Origin: Sphingomonas crocodyli
GTDB taxonomy: Bacteria > Pseudomonadota > Alphaproteobacteria > Sphingomonadales > Sphingomonadaceae
DNA length: 64,000 nucleotides
Assembly (NCBI RefSeq): GCF_004005865.1
Contig: NZ_SACN01000002.1
Coordinates: 372,001 to 436,000, forward strand
Reading direction: 5' to 3'
Shown here: positions 7,787 to 17,506 of the stretch, piece by piece
How positions within the stretch are numbered: position 1 is the stretch's first letter
Layout of the letters: the number at the start of each line of letters is the position of its first letter
The notes under the pieces: model-generated
The model's database searches: none
The model's input: the letters and a program-made list of their open reading frames with translations, nothing else
What the model was told of the DNA's origin: nothing
Translations under genes and position numbers: made by a program

Positions 7787-8578
7787 ATGGACAAGAAATT
7801 GCAGGGCCGGCGCGCGCTCATTCTGGGCGTGGCGCCCGGCAATCTGGGGGCGGTTATCGCGCGCGCTTATGTCGAACAGGGCGCCGTCGTCACGGTCGCG
7901 GGGCGCCGGCCTGATGCGGTGCAGGCGGTCGCAGACGAGATCGGCGCACATTGGCAGCCCTGCGACATCGCCGACGGCGACAGCATCGACGCCGCAGTCT
8001 CGCAGGCGGCGAGCGCGATGGGCGGGATCGACATCGGCGTGAACACCGTCGGCTGGGGCCTGCTCAAGCCGTTCCTCGAAACCACGCGCGACGATCTGGA
8101 TCGGATGGCGGCAATCCAGTTTTCCGGCCCCTTCCAGTTCTTCCAGGCGTTGCTCCGCGCGATGCCCGATGGCGGTTCGATCATCCAGATATCGTCGGTC
8201 ACGGCGACGATCATGTTCGACGATCACGCCGCCTATATGGGCACGAAGGCGGGGATGGATCACATCATCCGCTGCATCGCGCACGAATTCGGGGATCGCG
8301 GCATCCGCGCCAATTCGATCGCGCCGGGCGGTATCGCCGATACGCCGATGTCGGGCGGGGGCATGGCCTTTCCCCCGGTGCATGATCTCTACATGCGCGA
8401 AATCCCGCTGCGGCGGCCGGGCGTGGCGGCGGATGTCGCGACGGCGGCGGTCTGGCTGGCCAGCGACGATGCAAGTTTTGTCACCGGTCAGACGCTGCAT
8501 GTCAGCGGCGGGCAGACGCTGCGTCGCAACCCTTCGCTGGCCGAGGTCGTCGGGTGTTTCAGCCCGCCACCCGCCTGA
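7787..8578 (+). CDS. SDR family oxidoreductase with atypical cofactor loop
   Basis: A 263-residue classical short-chain dehydrogenase/reductase. The catalytic Ser137 (QISSVTA) and Tyr150-x3-Lys154 (AYMGTK) are present. The usual TGxxxGIG loop is replaced by LGVAPGNLG at residues 13-21, and the NNAG motif by NTVG, so the cofactor pocket departs from the common pattern. The GGIADTPMSGGG region and C-terminal FVTGQTLHVSGGQ fit SDRs that use NAD(P)H on alcohol/ketone substrates. Substrate unknown. It converges with the IclR regulator with no gap, and that regulator may control it. Confidence 0.85.
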   Translation: MDKKLQGRRALILGVAPGNLGAVIARAYVEQGAVVTVAGRRPDAVQAVADEIGAHWQPCDIADGDSIDAAVSQAASAMGGIDIGVNTVGWGLLKPFLETTRDDLDRMAAIQFSGPFQFFQALLRAMPDGGSIIQISSVTATIMFDDHAAYMGTKAGMDHIIRCIAHEFGDRGIRANSIAPGGIADTPMSGGGMAFPPVHDLYMREIPLRRPGVAADVATAAVWLASDDASFVTGQTLHVSGGQTLRRNPSLAEVVGCFSPPPA

Positions 8579-9460
8579 TCAGGCGAGGCCGTTGATCCGG
8601 TCGATATAGCGATCGGTGATCCGGCGCAGGATCTGCGCCACCTCGCGCTCGTCGCCGGCGCTGGCGAACAAAGATGGGCCGATCAGCCCGATCGCATAAG
8701 GCGAGGCCGCGTGCCGCATCACCAGCGGGACGGCGATCGAGTTGACGGGATTGCCCTCGTCGCCGCGAAACACAGCATAGCCGCGCGATCGCGTCCGTTC
8801 GACCGTGCCGATCAGCCCGTCGAACAGCGAAGGGCCGGACGGGCCGAGGCCCAGCCGCTGGATCCGCTGGGTCAGGTCGGCCAGCTGGACATTGCTATAT
8901 CGGGTCAGGATCGCCGCCGCGAAATTGGTGCTCGGCTGCCAACGGTCGCCCTGATAGCAGACCAGTTCGGCGGGATAGCGTTCGCTCTGCTCGATCCAGC
9001 TGCCCGTCACGCGCGCGACCGAATCCATCCAGCAATCATTCTGCTGGGTCAGGACGACCGACGCGCCCGTCTCCGATCGCAGATCGCTCATCATCCTTGC
9101 GACGACATCCTCGCCGAAGAAGTTGCGTTCCACGGCGCGGATGTTGGAAACCAGCTTGTAAGACGGCGAATAGAGCTTCTGCTCCACATCGTAATTCAGA
9201 TAGCCGCTGGCGGCGAGCGTGCGCAGAAGCTCGTCCGCGCTCGAATTGGGGATGCCCAGCGCCTTGCTGAGCGTCGCGGTGCGCACCGGTTCGGCGACCT
9301 GCATGAAATAGTCGATCACCTCGACCGCGCGGATGCCGGATTTGACGGTGTTGCGCGGCTTGGTCGCGCTGTTCGCCCGCGCGTCTCGCGGCTCGTTGAT
9401 ATCCTTGTCGCTGCCCGCATTCATGACGGATTGACCTAGCACAGGATCGCCATCGGCCAA
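8579..9460 (-). CDS. IclR family transcriptional regulator
   Basis: A 293-residue regulator with an N-terminal winged HTH (GIRAVEVIDYFMQVAEPVRTATLSKALGIPNS in its sense; the recognition helix is SSADELLRTLAASGYL) and a C-terminal IclR effector domain. IclR proteins bind small aromatic or organic acids and control catabolic genes. The first 35 residues are low-complexity and charged; the internal Met at residue 13 (start 9424) is an equally good start. It lies tail-to-tail with the SDR gene, and a tRNA-Thr gene lies upstream. Confidence 0.85.
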   Translation of the reverse strand: MADGDPVLGQSVMNAGSDKDINEPRDARANSATKPRNTVKSGIRAVEVIDYFMQVAEPVRTATLSKALGIPNSSADELLRTLAASGYLNYDVEQKLYSPSYKLVSNIRAVERNFFGEDVVARMMSDLRSETGASVVLTQQNDCWMDSVARVTGSWIEQSERYPAELVCYQGDRWQPSTNFAAAILTRYSNVQLADLTQRIQRLGLGPSGPSLFDGLIGTVERTRSRGYAVFRGDEGNPVNSIAVPLVMRHAASPYAIGLIGPSLFASAGDEREVAQILRRITDRYIDRINGLA

Positions 9461-9574
9461 GGGGCCGATCCCCGAAAGATGGTCGTGTGAGCCCTAATTG
9501 CAAGCCGGCGCGCGCGTTTCGCGTTGACCGGCCCGCCCGGCAAATCTAGGGGAACAGCCGCCCGATGGCGCCTT

Positions 9575-9649
<75 letters not shown>

Positions 9650-9663
9650 TTCACCACAAGGGT

Positions 9664-9942
9664 TCAGGCGTCGTCCTCATCCTCGCCGTCCATTTCGGCG
9701 TCGACCATGTCCATGAACTCGCGCGCGCTGTCGCGCTCATCCTCATCCTCGAAGGCGTCTTCGACGTCGGGGGCAATGCCGAGCATGTACATGAGCGACC
9801 ACAAGGCGAAGCGCCGCCCTTCGTCCTTCTCAAGCCCGAACTGCAGGCGCAGTCGGTCCGTGCCGGCAACGAGCGCTTCCGGCGGGAGGTCGGCAATGTC
9901 CTTGGTGCCGAAGAATTGGACGAGGAGCTGATCGAAATCCAT
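9664..9942 (-). CDS. Small acidic conserved hypothetical protein
   Basis: A 92-residue protein with a very acidic C-terminus (VDAEMDGEDEDDA) and a compact helical N-terminus (MDFDQLLVQFFGTKDIADLP). I do not recognise a family. It follows the frameshifted FadL-type gene on the same strand after 15 bases and may be the last gene of that unit. The frame has codon use like real neighbours, and the opposite-strand frame there is not credible. Confidence 0.6.
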   Translation of the reverse strand: MDFDQLLVQFFGTKDIADLPPEALVAGTDRLRLQFGLEKDEGRRFALWSLMYMLGIAPDVEDAFEDEDERDSAREFMDMVDAEMDGEDEDDA

Positions 9943-9957
9943 CGGCCGCCCTTACAC

Positions 9958-11246
9958 TCAGAAAGCGAACCTTGCACCTACTCCCAACACGATTGCGTGC
10001 GCGTCGGTCGTGCCGTTGGTCAGGATCGAGGTCGCGACCGGGGTTCCTTCGAAGGCGATGGCCTGCCGATCGACGCTTTCCTTGTCGAACAGGATATATT
10101 CGGCGGCGACGTCGAGGGTGATCGTCTCGCTCACCTTCGTGCTCGCGCCGGCGGCGAAGGCTGTCCGATTGCCGTCGGGGACGTTGGGGTCGCGGCGGCC
10201 GTCCTGCGTGGGCGTCTGATCGCGATAGGCGCCGCCGCGCACGGTGATCTCCGGTTTGATCTGATAATCGAAGCCCGCCGCGACCGTCCAAGTGTCACGA
10301 TAATCCTCGGGCACGAAGGCGCCCGGCGGAACGGCCAGGCGGATGCGATCGAACTTCGCCCAGCCGAAGCGGCTGACCTGCGCGTTGAGCGTCAGATCGT
10401 CGGTCGCCTTCACCCGTACCGCGCCGATGATCTGCCACGGCGTCGTGAAGGTCGCGGTGGTGTCGAACTTGGTGTTCGATGCGGCGAGCGGGCCGAGCAG
10501 GCCGGAAATCGTGATGTCGCCATCGAACTTATGCTTGATCGCCGACTTGTAGCTGAGACCCAGGCTCACGCGCTCGCCCACATATTGCGCGCCGACGCTG
10601 AAGCCGAGGTCGAGCGCATCGCCCTTCAGCGCCTGCGAACCATCGGGCAGGGTGGCGAGCAGATTGGGCAGCCGCTTCTGGAGCGTCGCGTCGGCATATT
10701 CGATGTTCAGGCCCGCGCCGACGCGGAACTGTTCGGTCAGCTTGATGCCGATCGACGGCTGGACGTCGTCGTGATCAGCTTGGTCTTGTCGGCGATATAG
10801 CGGGTCCAGCTGTCCGACTTGTAGTCGGTCGTGAGGCTGAAGGGCGAGGAGAGCGCGAGGCCCAGCGTGATGCTGTCGTTCAGCGGCACCGCGATCGAGG
10901 CGGAGGGAAGGACACCCTTCTTGGCCGGATTGCCGGGCGTCAGGTCGCCGCCCACGGGCGCTGCGGGCTGGCCGGGGCGCTGGATCAGCGTGCCATTGTC
11001 GCGGACATTGGCGTCGGGAAGGATCAACGCGGCGCCGATCGCGGCATGGGTGCGGGTGCTGCCGGCGATCGCCGCCGGGTTCCACCACAGCATGTCCGAT
11101 CCCTGATCGGCGGCCTCGCCCGAAAAGGCGCGGCCTGCGGCGCGGATCGACTGTTCGGCCAGATAGAAGCTGGTGGCGCTGGCAGGCGCGGCGGCAGAGA
11201 TGGCCAGGGCGGCAAGGGCCACCCGGCTGCACGACAATATACGCAT
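9958..11246 (-). pseudogene. FadL/OmpP1-type outer-membrane transporter, interrupted by a frameshift
   Basis: Encodes a FadL-like hydrophobic-substrate channel in two frames. The first 160 or so residues (start 11246) carry a signal peptide ending in PASA, then SFYLAEQSIRAAGRAFSGEAA and the hallmark LWWNPAAIAG. That frame goes off course after TKLIT near 10765-10772. The rest (PSIGIKLTEQFRVGAGLN onward, to the terminal GARFAF with final Phe, as in barrels) continues in another frame to 9958. Loss of one base restores a single ORF of normal FadL length (about 430 residues). The flanks are otherwise intact, so this is a recent mutation or a sequencing error. FadL proteins import long-chain fatty acids or aromatic hydrocarbons. 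Confidence 0.85.
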
Positions 11247-11396
11247 CGCTACAGTCCCTGTTTTTAGTCCCCAATTGGGCGCGACCCCCGAAACGACATA
11301 AGTTAAATCAATGTCTTTCGCTAGTCGGCACTGGACAAATGCGGCGCTTCTCTATCAAATCCGCGCCGCAACTGAGATCGACATGGGGGTCTCGAC

Positions 11397-13184
11397 ATGC
11401 GGGTACGCTTTTGGGGCACGCGCGGATCGCTCGCAAAGCCCGGACCGTCGACGTTACGTTATGGCGGCAACACATCGTGTGTCGAGGTGGTCTCCCTTGG
11501 GGGAACCCGGCTGGTAATCGATTGCGGTACCGGCGGGCATGAACTTGGCAATGCGATCATGGCGGAGGGAAAGCCTTCGCGTGGTCATATGCTGATCAGC
11601 CACACCCATTGGGATCATATTCAGGGCATCCCCTTTTTCACGCCCTTCTTCGTGCCGGGGCATGAATGGGATCTCTATGCGCCGCAGGGCTTTCAGGAAT
11701 CGCTGAAAGACGCGCTCGCGGGGCAGATGGAATATACCTATTTCCCGATCACGCTCGACGCGTTCGGGGGCAAGCTGCGCTACCACAATCTGGGCGAGGG
11801 CAGCTTCACGATCGACGATGTGACGATCCACACCCGCTACCTGAACCACCCCGCGCTCACGGTCGCCTTCCGGCTGGAGGCGGGCGGTGCGGTGGTCGTC
11901 TATGCGTGCGATCACGAACCCCATTCGCGCGACGTGGCCGATGGCGAAGGCGATCTGTGCGGCGAGGATCTGGCGCATGCCGAGTTCATGCGCGGGGCCG
12001 ATTTGATCATCCACGACGCGCAATATATCGCGCCCGAATTTGCGGCGAAGCGCGGCTGGGGCCATTCGACGGTCGAATATGCTTTGCGCGTCGGGCGCGA
12101 GGCGGGCGCGCGCAAGCTGGCGCTGACGCACCATGATCCGTCGCGGCATGACGGCGCGGTCGACGATGTGATGGCGCAGCTTTCGGCGAGCGCGCAGCCC
12201 AACGATCCCGAACTGTTCGCCGCCGCCGAAGGCATGGTGATCGACGTTTCCCCCGCGCGCACGCCGACCTTGCTGCGGCTGGGGCAGGAGGCGCCGAGCG
12301 CGATCCGCGAGGGGACGAGCGCGACGGTGCCGTCGATGCTGCTGATCGCGTCCGATCCCTCGATCGCCGAACGGATCGGCAAGGCCGTCGCCGACGAACC
12401 CGTCCACCTGAGCTATGCCCCGATCGCCGAGGAAAGCGTCAAGCTGGCCCGCCGCCGCGTGCCATCGCTGCTGCTCGCCGAGGCCGCGACGCCCGGTCTT
12501 TTCGATCTGGTCGACAAGATCGTGCGTGATGCGGGGCATGATGTGCCGCTGGTGCTGATCGGGGGCGAAGGCCCGCCGGGCGGCGGCGCAGTCGATCGGC
12601 TGGAGGAGCCGTGGTCGGTCGAATATGCGCGCACCCGCATCCGCACCTGGCTGCTGCGGGCCGAGGCGCATTGGGAACGCCCGCCTATCCCCGAGGACGA
12701 GGCCGATCGCATCGCGGCGCTCCACGCGCTCGACATTCTCGATACCCCGCAGGAGGAACGGTTCGATCGCCACACCCGGCTCGCGGCCGCTTTGTTCCGC
12801 GTGCCCGTGTCGCTGATCAGCATCGTCGACAGCGATCGGCAATGGTTCAAATCCTGCTTCGGCGCCGACCTGACCGAAACGCCGCGCGAGGTGAGCTTCT
12901 GCGCGCATGCGGTGGCGGCGCGATCGATGCTGATCGTGCCCGATACGCTCAAGGATGCGCGCTTCCGCGATCATCCGATGGTGCAGGGCGGACCGCGCCT
13001 GCGCTTCTATGCGGGCGCGCCGATTTATGCGCCGGGCGGGCAGCCGATCGGAACATTGTGCGTCATCGATACGCGGCCGCGCGTGATGACCGATGAGGAA
13101 CAGTCTCTTTTGCGTGATCTGGCGGGCATGATCGAAAGCGAGATGGACATGGCCCGCACGGTCGATATCGCCTCCGTGCGATGA
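11397..13184 (+). CDS. Metallo-beta-lactamase-fold hydrolase fused to a receiver-like region and a GAF domain
   Basis: A 595-residue three-part protein. Residues 1-290 form an MBL-fold hydrolase (WGTRGS near the start, zinc motif HTHWDH at 69-74, further ligands in ACDHE and THHDPS). Residues about 310-425 resemble a degenerate response-regulator receiver (SMLLIASDPSIAERIGKAV, VPSLLLAE) without a clear phospho-acceptor Asp. Residues about 445-585 form a GAF domain of the type found in cyclases and kinases (LDILDTPQEERFDR, SFCAHAV, RFYAGAPI, GTLCVIDTRPR). The start follows a GGGGG ribosome site. It overlaps the adenylate cyclase gene by 4 bases. The MBL substrate is unknown; a cyclic-nucleotide phosphodiesterase role is attractive from context but not shown. 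Confidence 0.88.
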   Translation: MRVRFWGTRGSLAKPGPSTLRYGGNTSCVEVVSLGGTRLVIDCGTGGHELGNAIMAEGKPSRGHMLISHTHWDHIQGIPFFTPFFVPGHEWDLYAPQGFQESLKDALAGQMEYTYFPITLDAFGGKLRYHNLGEGSFTIDDVTIHTRYLNHPALTVAFRLEAGGAVVVYACDHEPHSRDVADGEGDLCGEDLAHAEFMRGADLIIHDAQYIAPEFAAKRGWGHSTVEYALRVGREAGARKLALTHHDPSRHDGAVDDVMAQLSASAQPNDPELFAAAEGMVIDVSPARTPTLLRLGQEAPSAIREGTSATVPSMLLIASDPSIAERIGKAVADEPVHLSYAPIAEESVKLARRRVPSLLLAEAATPGLFDLVDKIVRDAGHDVPLVLIGGEGPPGGGAVDRLEEPWSVEYARTRIRTWLLRAEAHWERPPIPEDEADRIAALHALDILDTPQEERFDRHTRLAAALFRVPVSLISIVDSDRQWFKSCFGADLTETPREVSFCAHAVAARSMLIVPDTLKDARFRDHPMVQGGPRLRFYAGAPIYAPGGQPIGTLCVIDTRPRVMTDEEQSLLRDLAGMIESEMDMARTVDIASVR

Positions 13185-15892
13185 CCGCGCTCGAATCCAT
13201 ATCGCTCAAGCCCCCCCCGCCGCCCGAAAAGGGCAGCGGCAGTTCGAAGGCTTTGTTCCGCCGGCTGTTCTGGCTTTACCAAGGCGGCTGCGCGGCAGCG
13301 ATCGTGATCGTGATGTTCCTCGCCTTTCTGGGTGAGGAGTTCACGCTCTATCAGTGGATCGTCCTGTCGCTGATGACCCCGTTGGTCGTCGCCGGATACA
13401 ATATCCCCGACGTCGTGATGATCACGCGCCACCACAGGCCGATCGGCCGCGCGCTCGACATTCTCGATCGCGGCGAACGGCCGTCGATGGATGTGCTGGG
13501 GGAGGCGGTGGTCGCCGCGCTCAACCTGCCCTTCTATTCGTTCATGCGGGTAACGTTCGTGCACGGCCCGCTGGTGACGATCCTGGTCGCGATCGTGTTG
13601 CCTGGCGCCAACCTGCTGTTCGGCACCGAATATCAGACGTGGCAGATCCTGGCCTTCTGCGCGACGACGATGTTCTTCGCGTCGCCCACCCACGCGATCT
13701 TCGAATATTTCGGGGTCAGCCGGGTGATGGTGCCCGTGATCGTGCGGCTGTCGAGCGCGATGGGCGGGGTGCTGCCGCCCGATTATCAGGCGCGGCTGGT
13801 GTCGATCCGGCTCAAGAGCAAATTGCTCTATCTGGCGATATTCGTGACCGCGCTGCCGCTGATTTTCTTCGGCCTGTCGATGGTGTTCAAGGTGGAACGG
13901 ATGCTGCGCTTGTCGGGCATCCAACCGACCGTGGGGCAGATGGCGCCCTTCTACATCTGGATCGCGGGCGTGCTGCTCGTCTGCGTGATGGGTTCGGTGA
14001 TCATGGCGCTGCTGACCGCGCAGGAAGTGTCGCGTTCGGCTAGCCTGCTGGTCAGCGGGATGCGCGACGTCGAACTCGGCAATCTCGAGGATGTCCGGAT
14101 CGAGGTCGTTTCGACCGACGAATATGCCGACATCTTCCGCGGCTTCGAACTGATGCTGGAGGCGTTGCGCGAGGAGCAGTTGATCCTTGCGATCAGCAAC
14201 GATTTGGCGGGCGAGCTCCAACTGGACCTGCTGATCGCGCGGATCATGCGGGCGACCACCGAATTGCTCAATGCCGAGCGATCGACCCTGTTCGTCTATG
14301 ATCCCAAGACCGACGAACTCGTCTCGCTCTTTGCCGAAGGCGATCTGGTCCACGAAATCCGCATTCCATCCGACACCGGCATTGCGGGCGCGGTGTTCCG
14401 ATCGGGCGTGTCGGAAAATATCACCGATCCCTATGCCGACCCGCGCTTCAACGCCTCGGTCGATCGCGAAACGGGCTTCCATACCGAAACCATCCTCTGC
14501 CACCCGATCTTCAACAAGCAGGGCGGCTGCGTCGGCGTGACGCAGGTGCTCAACAAGCATGGCGGTGGCGGCTTCACGTCGAAGGATGAGGCGCGGCTGC
14601 GCGCCTTCTCCGCGCAGATCGCGGTGTGCCTGGAAAATGCCCGGCTGTTCGATGACGTGCTGAGCATGAAGAATTATAACGAGAGCATCCTCAAATCGAC
14701 GTCGAACGGGGTGATCACCTTCGATGACGAGGATCGCATCGTCACCACCAACGAGGCCGCCCGTCGCCTGCTGGGCGTCAGCGACACGCTGGCCGGCGTG
14801 CCTGCGCGCGAGGCGTTCAGCGGGGTGAATGCGTGGATCGCCGAGCAGCTGGAGCGATCCGATCGCGCCAAGGAATCGGCGCTCGCGGTCGATGCGGAGA
14901 TCAAGCGTTCGGATGCCAGCGCCGCCTCGGTCAACCTGACGGCTGCGCCTTTGATCGACGCGAACGAGGCGGTGATCGGATCGATGCTCGTGCTCGAGGA
15001 CATCACCGCCGAAAAACGCGTCCGATCCACAATGGCCCGCTACATGTCGAAGGAGGTCGCCGATCAGCTGTTGGAGGCGGGCGAGGACGAACTGACGGGT
15101 AAGGACCAGACCGTCTCGATCCTTTTCTCCGACGTGCGCGGCTTCACCACGATCGCGGAGACGATCGGCGCGCGCGGCACCGTCGCGATGCTCAACGAAT
15201 ATTTCACCGAGATGGTCGACGTCATCTTCGAACATGGCGGCATCCTCGACAAATATATCGGCGATGCGATCATGGCGTTGTTCGGCGCGCCGTTTGCGGG
15301 GCAGGACGATGCCGACAATGCGGTGCGCACGGCGAACCAGATGCTGGTCGAACTCGCCGCGCTCAATGCGCGCCGCACGGCCGACGGATCGAAGCCGCTC
15401 GACATCGGGCTGGGGATCAGCACCGGCGACGTGATCGTCGGCAATATCGGCTCGGTGAAGCGCATGGAGTACACCGTCATCGGCGATAACGTGAACCTCG
15501 CCTCGCGGCTGGAGGGGGCGAACAAATATTATGGATCGAAGATCCTGTTCTCCGAATTTACCAAGCGCGGGCTGACCGCCGATCATCTGACCCGCGAGAT
15601 CGATCTGATCCGGGTGAAGGGGAAGGATTTCCCCGTCGCGGTGCACGAGGCGCTGGGCTATCGTGCGGCCGAACTCGATCGGGGGCTCGGTCTGATGCTC
15701 GAACGTTATGCGACTGGTATCGCCGCTTATCGCGCACGCGCCTGGGGCGACGCGCAGGATAGCTTCCGCATGGCGCTGGAGGCGATGCCCGGCGACGGCC
15801 CCTCGGCCATGTATCTCGACCGCGCGAAAACCTTCGCGGCGACCCCGCCGGCGGCGGACTGGGATGGCGTCTGGACGCTGACCAGCAAATGA
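13181..15892 (+). CDS. Membrane-bound class III adenylate cyclase with HAMP, GAF and PAS domains
   Basis: A 903-residue signalling enzyme. An N-terminal membrane region with about six helices (to residue 290) leads to a HAMP-like segment, a GAF domain (about 345-490, ERSTLFVYDPKTDELVSLFA), a PAS domain (about 505-615) and a C-terminal class III cyclase (about 640-830). Both metal Asp residues are there (D651 in FSDVRGFT, D695 in YIGDAIMALFG), as are the adenine-selecting Lys691 and Thr765 and the transition-state N772 and R776 (NVNLASRLE). These indicate an active adenylate, not guanylate, cyclase. A TPR-like tail follows. It is the middle gene of a three-gene overlapped operon, so cAMP made here may be linked to both neighbours. 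Confidence 0.92.
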   Translation: MTALESISLKPPPPPEKGSGSSKALFRRLFWLYQGGCAAAIVIVMFLAFLGEEFTLYQWIVLSLMTPLVVAGYNIPDVVMITRHHRPIGRALDILDRGERPSMDVLGEAVVAALNLPFYSFMRVTFVHGPLVTILVAIVLPGANLLFGTEYQTWQILAFCATTMFFASPTHAIFEYFGVSRVMVPVIVRLSSAMGGVLPPDYQARLVSIRLKSKLLYLAIFVTALPLIFFGLSMVFKVERMLRLSGIQPTVGQMAPFYIWIAGVLLVCVMGSVIMALLTAQEVSRSASLLVSGMRDVELGNLEDVRIEVVSTDEYADIFRGFELMLEALREEQLILAISNDLAGELQLDLLIARIMRATTELLNAERSTLFVYDPKTDELVSLFAEGDLVHEIRIPSDTGIAGAVFRSGVSENITDPYADPRFNASVDRETGFHTETILCHPIFNKQGGCVGVTQVLNKHGGGGFTSKDEARLRAFSAQIAVCLENARLFDDVLSMKNYNESILKSTSNGVITFDDEDRIVTTNEAARRLLGVSDTLAGVPAREAFSGVNAWIAEQLERSDRAKESALAVDAEIKRSDASAASVNLTAAPLIDANEAVIGSMLVLEDITAEKRVRSTMARYMSKEVADQLLEAGEDELTGKDQTVSILFSDVRGFTTIAETIGARGTVAMLNEYFTEMVDVIFEHGGILDKYIGDAIMALFGAPFAGQDDADNAVRTANQMLVELAALNARRTADGSKPLDIGLGISTGDVIVGNIGSVKRMEYTVIGDNVNLASRLEGANKYYGSKILFSEFTKRGLTADHLTREIDLIRVKGKDFPVAVHEALGYRAAELDRGLGLMLERYATGIAAYRARAWGDAQDSFRMALEAMPGDGPSAMYLDRAKTFAATPPAADWDGVWTLTSK

Positions 15893-17493
15893 CATCGACA
15901 GCCACCGGCCGTCCCGCGGCGGCTCTTGTCGTGCGCGGCGTGATCTCGCTCGCCGTCGCGCTGATCTTCGCGATCCTGCTGTGGCGCGCTGTGCAGCGGC
16001 CGCTGTGGATCGACGAACTGATGGCGATGATCAACTATCCGATCGGAAGCCTGTCGGGCCTGTTCGCGCCGCTACCCTATTATTCGCAGGCAGCGCCACC
16101 ACTGTTCAACCTGATCTGTTCGGCCATCGCCGCGCTGGCTCCGGCGATGGCGCGATTGGTGCTGGCGGTGGCGATCTTCGGCGGGTTGGCGGCGCTCGCC
16201 TGGGTGGCCTTCCGCCGCTGGTGGGCGCCGGTTGTCGTGATCGCCTATCCGATCGCGATCCCGTCGCTGTTGGCCTATGCGACCGAGTTAAAATATTACG
16301 GCACCGAGACCCTGGGCATCGCCGCGATCACGGCCTGGTTCGTGATGCGCGATCCGGCGAAGCCGCTGCGGTGGCGCGATGTCGTCGTGCTGATCGTCGG
16401 TATGGCGTGCGGGATTTCCACGGTCATCCTATCAGCGTTGGCGCTGGGGCTTGCGGGCCTTCTGTCGCTGCGTGAGCGGCGGCGGATCGGCCTGAGCGAG
16501 CTGGCGATGGCTGTCGTCTTCGGCGCCGTGCTGATCGGATATTATCTGGCGATCCGTTTCGGCACGTCGATCCAGATCCACAATTATCCCGGCAGTTATG
16601 GCGGCAAAGGCGCGGTGGCCGGCGCACGAGGCTTCCTGCATGCGATCGATGGACTGCTGACGTCGCGCGGCACCCTGTTGGCACTGGCGGCCGCCGTGAT
16701 TGCCTGGTTCGGCGATGCGCGCAGCCGCCGCCTGCTGCTGCTCGCGGCCTGCGCACTGGTCGTGCTGCTGGGGCTGGCGGCGACAAATCTCTATCCGGCA
16801 TCGGAACCCCGCCACGTTGCATGGATAAACGGCATCGTGTTGTTTCTGGTGCTGAACGCCGTGGCGACGCTCATCGCCCGCGGGCAGACGCCGGCGACCT
16901 TGGGTGTCGCGGCGCTGATGGCGCTGATCGCGGCCTCCACATTGCCGTCCGCGATCCAGCGCATACGCGATCCCGACGCCGGCACCCGTGCGGCAAGCGA
17001 TCGGGTTATCGCCTGGCTCGCGACCCAACCGCCCAGTCCCGTCGGCATGTGGCTGGGGACGCAGGCGGCGGTGCAATATTATCGCGGGTTCGTGCCCACC
17101 ATCGGGCGGCACCGTTATTTTGGCGCGGTCGACCAGAGTTCGGTGCTGGTGCCTGACACGTTGATGGCCAAGTCGTTTCTCGCACAGCCCTATGACGTGA
17201 TCGCAAACACTATCGAAGCGCGGCGGACCAGGCCGGGTGGATATGCCAACCGCGTCGTCTATCGCCTGGTCGGCGATTATCGCGGTGCGGCGCGATCGAT
17301 GTTATCCGAAGCGCCGCGAGGCCGGCCCTTCTACATCGCCACGATCCACGCCGATCTGGAAGCGAAGGACCCCCGCAATCTCCGCCGCCGCGACGGCCTG
17401 CTGAACGCTTTGGCGGAACGACATTGCCGCTACGATCCGGTTCTCACCGCTCGCAGCGCCTTCGTGCTTCGGGTCTCATGCCCTGCGGCCTGA
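15889..17493 (+). CDS. Polytopic GT-C (GT39-like) glycosyltransferase
   Basis: A 534-residue integral membrane protein with about ten hydrophobic helices. The first loop holds the acidic WIDELMA motif typical of GT-C enzymes that use polyprenyl-phosphate sugars, followed by APPLFNLICS; a C-terminal periplasmic domain starts around residue 350. Substrate and acceptor are not known. It overlaps the adenylate cyclase gene by 4 bases, so it belongs to the same operon, an uncommon association. No dedicated sugar-polyprenyl synthase is adjacent, but a GtrB-like protein is encoded at 20.5 kb. Confidence 0.75.
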   Translation: MTSTATGRPAAALVVRGVISLAVALIFAILLWRAVQRPLWIDELMAMINYPIGSLSGLFAPLPYYSQAAPPLFNLICSAIAALAPAMARLVLAVAIFGGLAALAWVAFRRWWAPVVVIAYPIAIPSLLAYATELKYYGTETLGIAAITAWFVMRDPAKPLRWRDVVVLIVGMACGISTVILSALALGLAGLLSLRERRRIGLSELAMAVVFGAVLIGYYLAIRFGTSIQIHNYPGSYGGKGAVAGARGFLHAIDGLLTSRGTLLALAAAVIAWFGDARSRRLLLLAACALVVLLGLAATNLYPASEPRHVAWINGIVLFLVLNAVATLIARGQTPATLGVAALMALIAASTLPSAIQRIRDPDAGTRAASDRVIAWLATQPPSPVGMWLGTQAAVQYYRGFVPTIGRHRYFGAVDQSSVLVPDTLMAKSFLAQPYDVIANTIEARRTRPGGYANRVVYRLVGDYRGAARSMLSEAPRGRPFYIATIHADLEAKDPRNLRRRDGLLNALAERHCRYDPVLTARSAFVLRVSCPAA

Positions 17494-17506
17494 GTGTGAT
17501 GCGCGA

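Noticed and set aside
11454..12974. A 506-codon minus-strand frame opposite the MBL protein
   Set aside because: Antisense shadow with low-complexity composition.
13025..15895. A 956-codon open frame on the minus strand opposite the MBL and cyclase genes
   Set aside because: It is a high-GC shadow: Arg/His/Asp-rich, no conserved motif, and the plus strand holds full catalytic domains.
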